The translations under genes and the position numbers were made by a program. A stretch of 13,684 bases of DNA, from assembly GCA_937910385.1 (NCBI GenBank), contig CALEPT010000084.1, positions 1-13,684 on the forward strand. The letters are read 5' to 3'. This DNA comes from an uncultured Ruminococcus sp. Its GTDB lineage: Bacteria; Bacillota; Clostridia; Oscillospirales; Ruminococcaceae. The notes under the pieces were generated by a model, which saw only the letters and a program-made list of their open reading frames with translations, was not told the DNA's origin and searched no databases. Of the stretch, positions 13,107 through 13,684 are shown in pieces. Positions within the stretch are counted from its first letter, which is position 1, and every line of letters starts with the position of its first letter.

Positions 13107-13654
13107 TACAGGACAGCAGGGTCAGTCACTACGTCGTTCCACTCGGAATTGATGTGATACTGAATGGCTGGGGCGTTGATGAAAGCAAACTGCACCCCCT
13201 CGGTTGGTGGGAAAGCATTGACCTTGACGGCGTGAATTATACTGTTGTTCCGTCACAGCACTCATCATTCAGAAATCCGCTGCATACATTCGAGACATTA
13301 TGGGGCGGCATTTACATCAAAAACAATCTACACAGCTTGTACTATACAGGTGACTGCGGTAACTATGATGTATTTTCAAGAATATACGAACGCTTTGGCG
13401 AAACAGAGCTGATGCTTTCCGATTCTGCACAGTACAGCGATGCCTGGGCGCAGACACACATGACACCCGAACAGGCGGTGCAGGCAGCACAGGACGCACA
13501 CGCAAAATGGCTGATGCCGATACACTGGGGCACTTTCAAGCTCTCAACGCACCCGTGGGACGAACCGCCGAAACGAGCTGTTGCAGCGGCGGAGGAACAG
13601 GGCGTATCACTTGCAACACCGAGGATATTTTTCAGAAAAGAGGGATGCATATGA
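13103..13654 (+). CDS. MBL-fold metallo-hydrolase lacking its N-terminal half
   Basis: A 183-residue frame matching the C-terminal half of the UlaG/RomA/NAPE-PLD-type metallo-beta-lactamase-fold enzymes. It starts in the VSHYVVPLGI strand, continues with WWES, then holds the later metal ligands His53 (PSQHSS), Asp84 (YTGDCG) and His141 (PIHWGTF), and the DEPP motif (153-156). Full-length relatives are about twice as long. The N-terminal part carrying the HxHxDH metal motif is absent, so the active site cannot be complete. The start overlaps the SDR stop (ATGA) and no strong ribosome site is visible. It looks like a 5'-truncated pseudogene that happens to remain open, or a fragment left by a deletion joined to the SDR end. 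Confidence 0.75.
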   Translation: MIQDSRVSHYVVPLGIDVILNGWGVDESKLHPLGWWESIDLDGVNYTVVPSQHSSFRNPLHTFETLWGGIYIKNNLHSLYYTGDCGNYDVFSRIYERFGETELMLSDSAQYSDAWAQTHMTPEQAVQAAQDAHAKWLMPIHWGTFKLSTHPWDEPPKRAVAAAEEQGVSLATPRIFFRKEGCI

Positions 13655-13684
13655 AATTTTGGAACAGACACTGGTATGAATGCG
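13651..13684 (+). CDS. Start of a further gene, cut by the window end
   Basis: The ATG at 13651 overlaps the MBL stop (ATGA at 13651-13654) and is preceded by GAGGG (13640-13644). Only the first 11 residues are visible, MKFWNRHWYEC. The aromatic- and His-rich start resembles the beginning of small integral-membrane proteins, but this is too short to identify. It appears to be the next gene of the MarR operon. Confidence 0.55.
   Translation, partial: MKFWNRHWYEC

Overview
The window looks like a chromosomal stretch from a low-to-mid G+C anaerobic Firmicute of the Clostridia, most likely Oscillospiraceae/Ruminococcus-like. This is inferred from strong AGGAGG-type ribosome sites, sigma-A-type promoters (two are perfect TTGACA-N17-TATAAT), and the mix of gene families. 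There are no rRNA or tRNA genes, no CRISPR array and no intact insertion sequence.

Layout. (1) 1-992: a four-helix membrane protein behind a consensus promoter, then about 460 bases holding a terminator hairpin, the apparent 3' remnant of a lost gene, and a strong bidirectional terminator. (2) 5709 down to 993, minus strand: a compact five-gene operon encoding a VTT/DedA-like membrane protein, an OmpR-type response regulator, a HAMP histidine kinase with almost no extracytoplasmic loop, an M50 (site-2-protease-type) membrane metalloprotease and a two-HKD cardiolipin synthase. (3) 5710-5934: the divergent control region. (4) 5935-10993, plus strand: a zinc-ribbon membrane protein, a 1002-residue MacB-like ABC transporter with a very large extracytoplasmic domain, an unlisted 34-residue single-helix protein whose stop overlaps the next start, a flavodoxin-like protein and a GT8 glycosyltransferase. 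(5) 10994-11540: about 550 bases without a supported gene, with three hairpin terminators. (6) 11546-13684, plus strand: a MarR regulator with a very regular promoter/operator, gene debris, an SDR oxidoreductase, an MBL-fold hydrolase lacking its N-terminal half, and the first codons of another gene.

The most striking item is the divergent control region. The pentamer CTCAA occurs at 5738, 5749 and 5760, and its complement TTGAG at 5771, 5782 and 5793. That is six half-sites in perfect 11-bp phase, symmetric about 5767.5. Each outer TTGAG lies exactly 10 nt before a -10-like hexamer (TATTAT rightward, TATCAT leftward). This is the arrangement expected for an OmpR/PhoB/VanR-type activator replacing the -35 box, and the likely regulator is encoded in the leftward operon. 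The inferred circuit is a self-amplifying envelope-stress divergon: an intramembrane-sensing kinase and regulator induce lipid-remodelling genes (cls, VTT protein, M50 protease) on one side and an ABC exporter on the other.

The MarR cluster is a second, separate unit. A perfect promoter has identical CGTAG-N4-CTACG palindromes on either side of the -10, and two 20-bp tandem repeats sit upstream. The genes behind it show two apparent deletion scars: a lipoprotein start joined out of frame to a membrane-protein end, and an MBL enzyme without its HxHxDH half.
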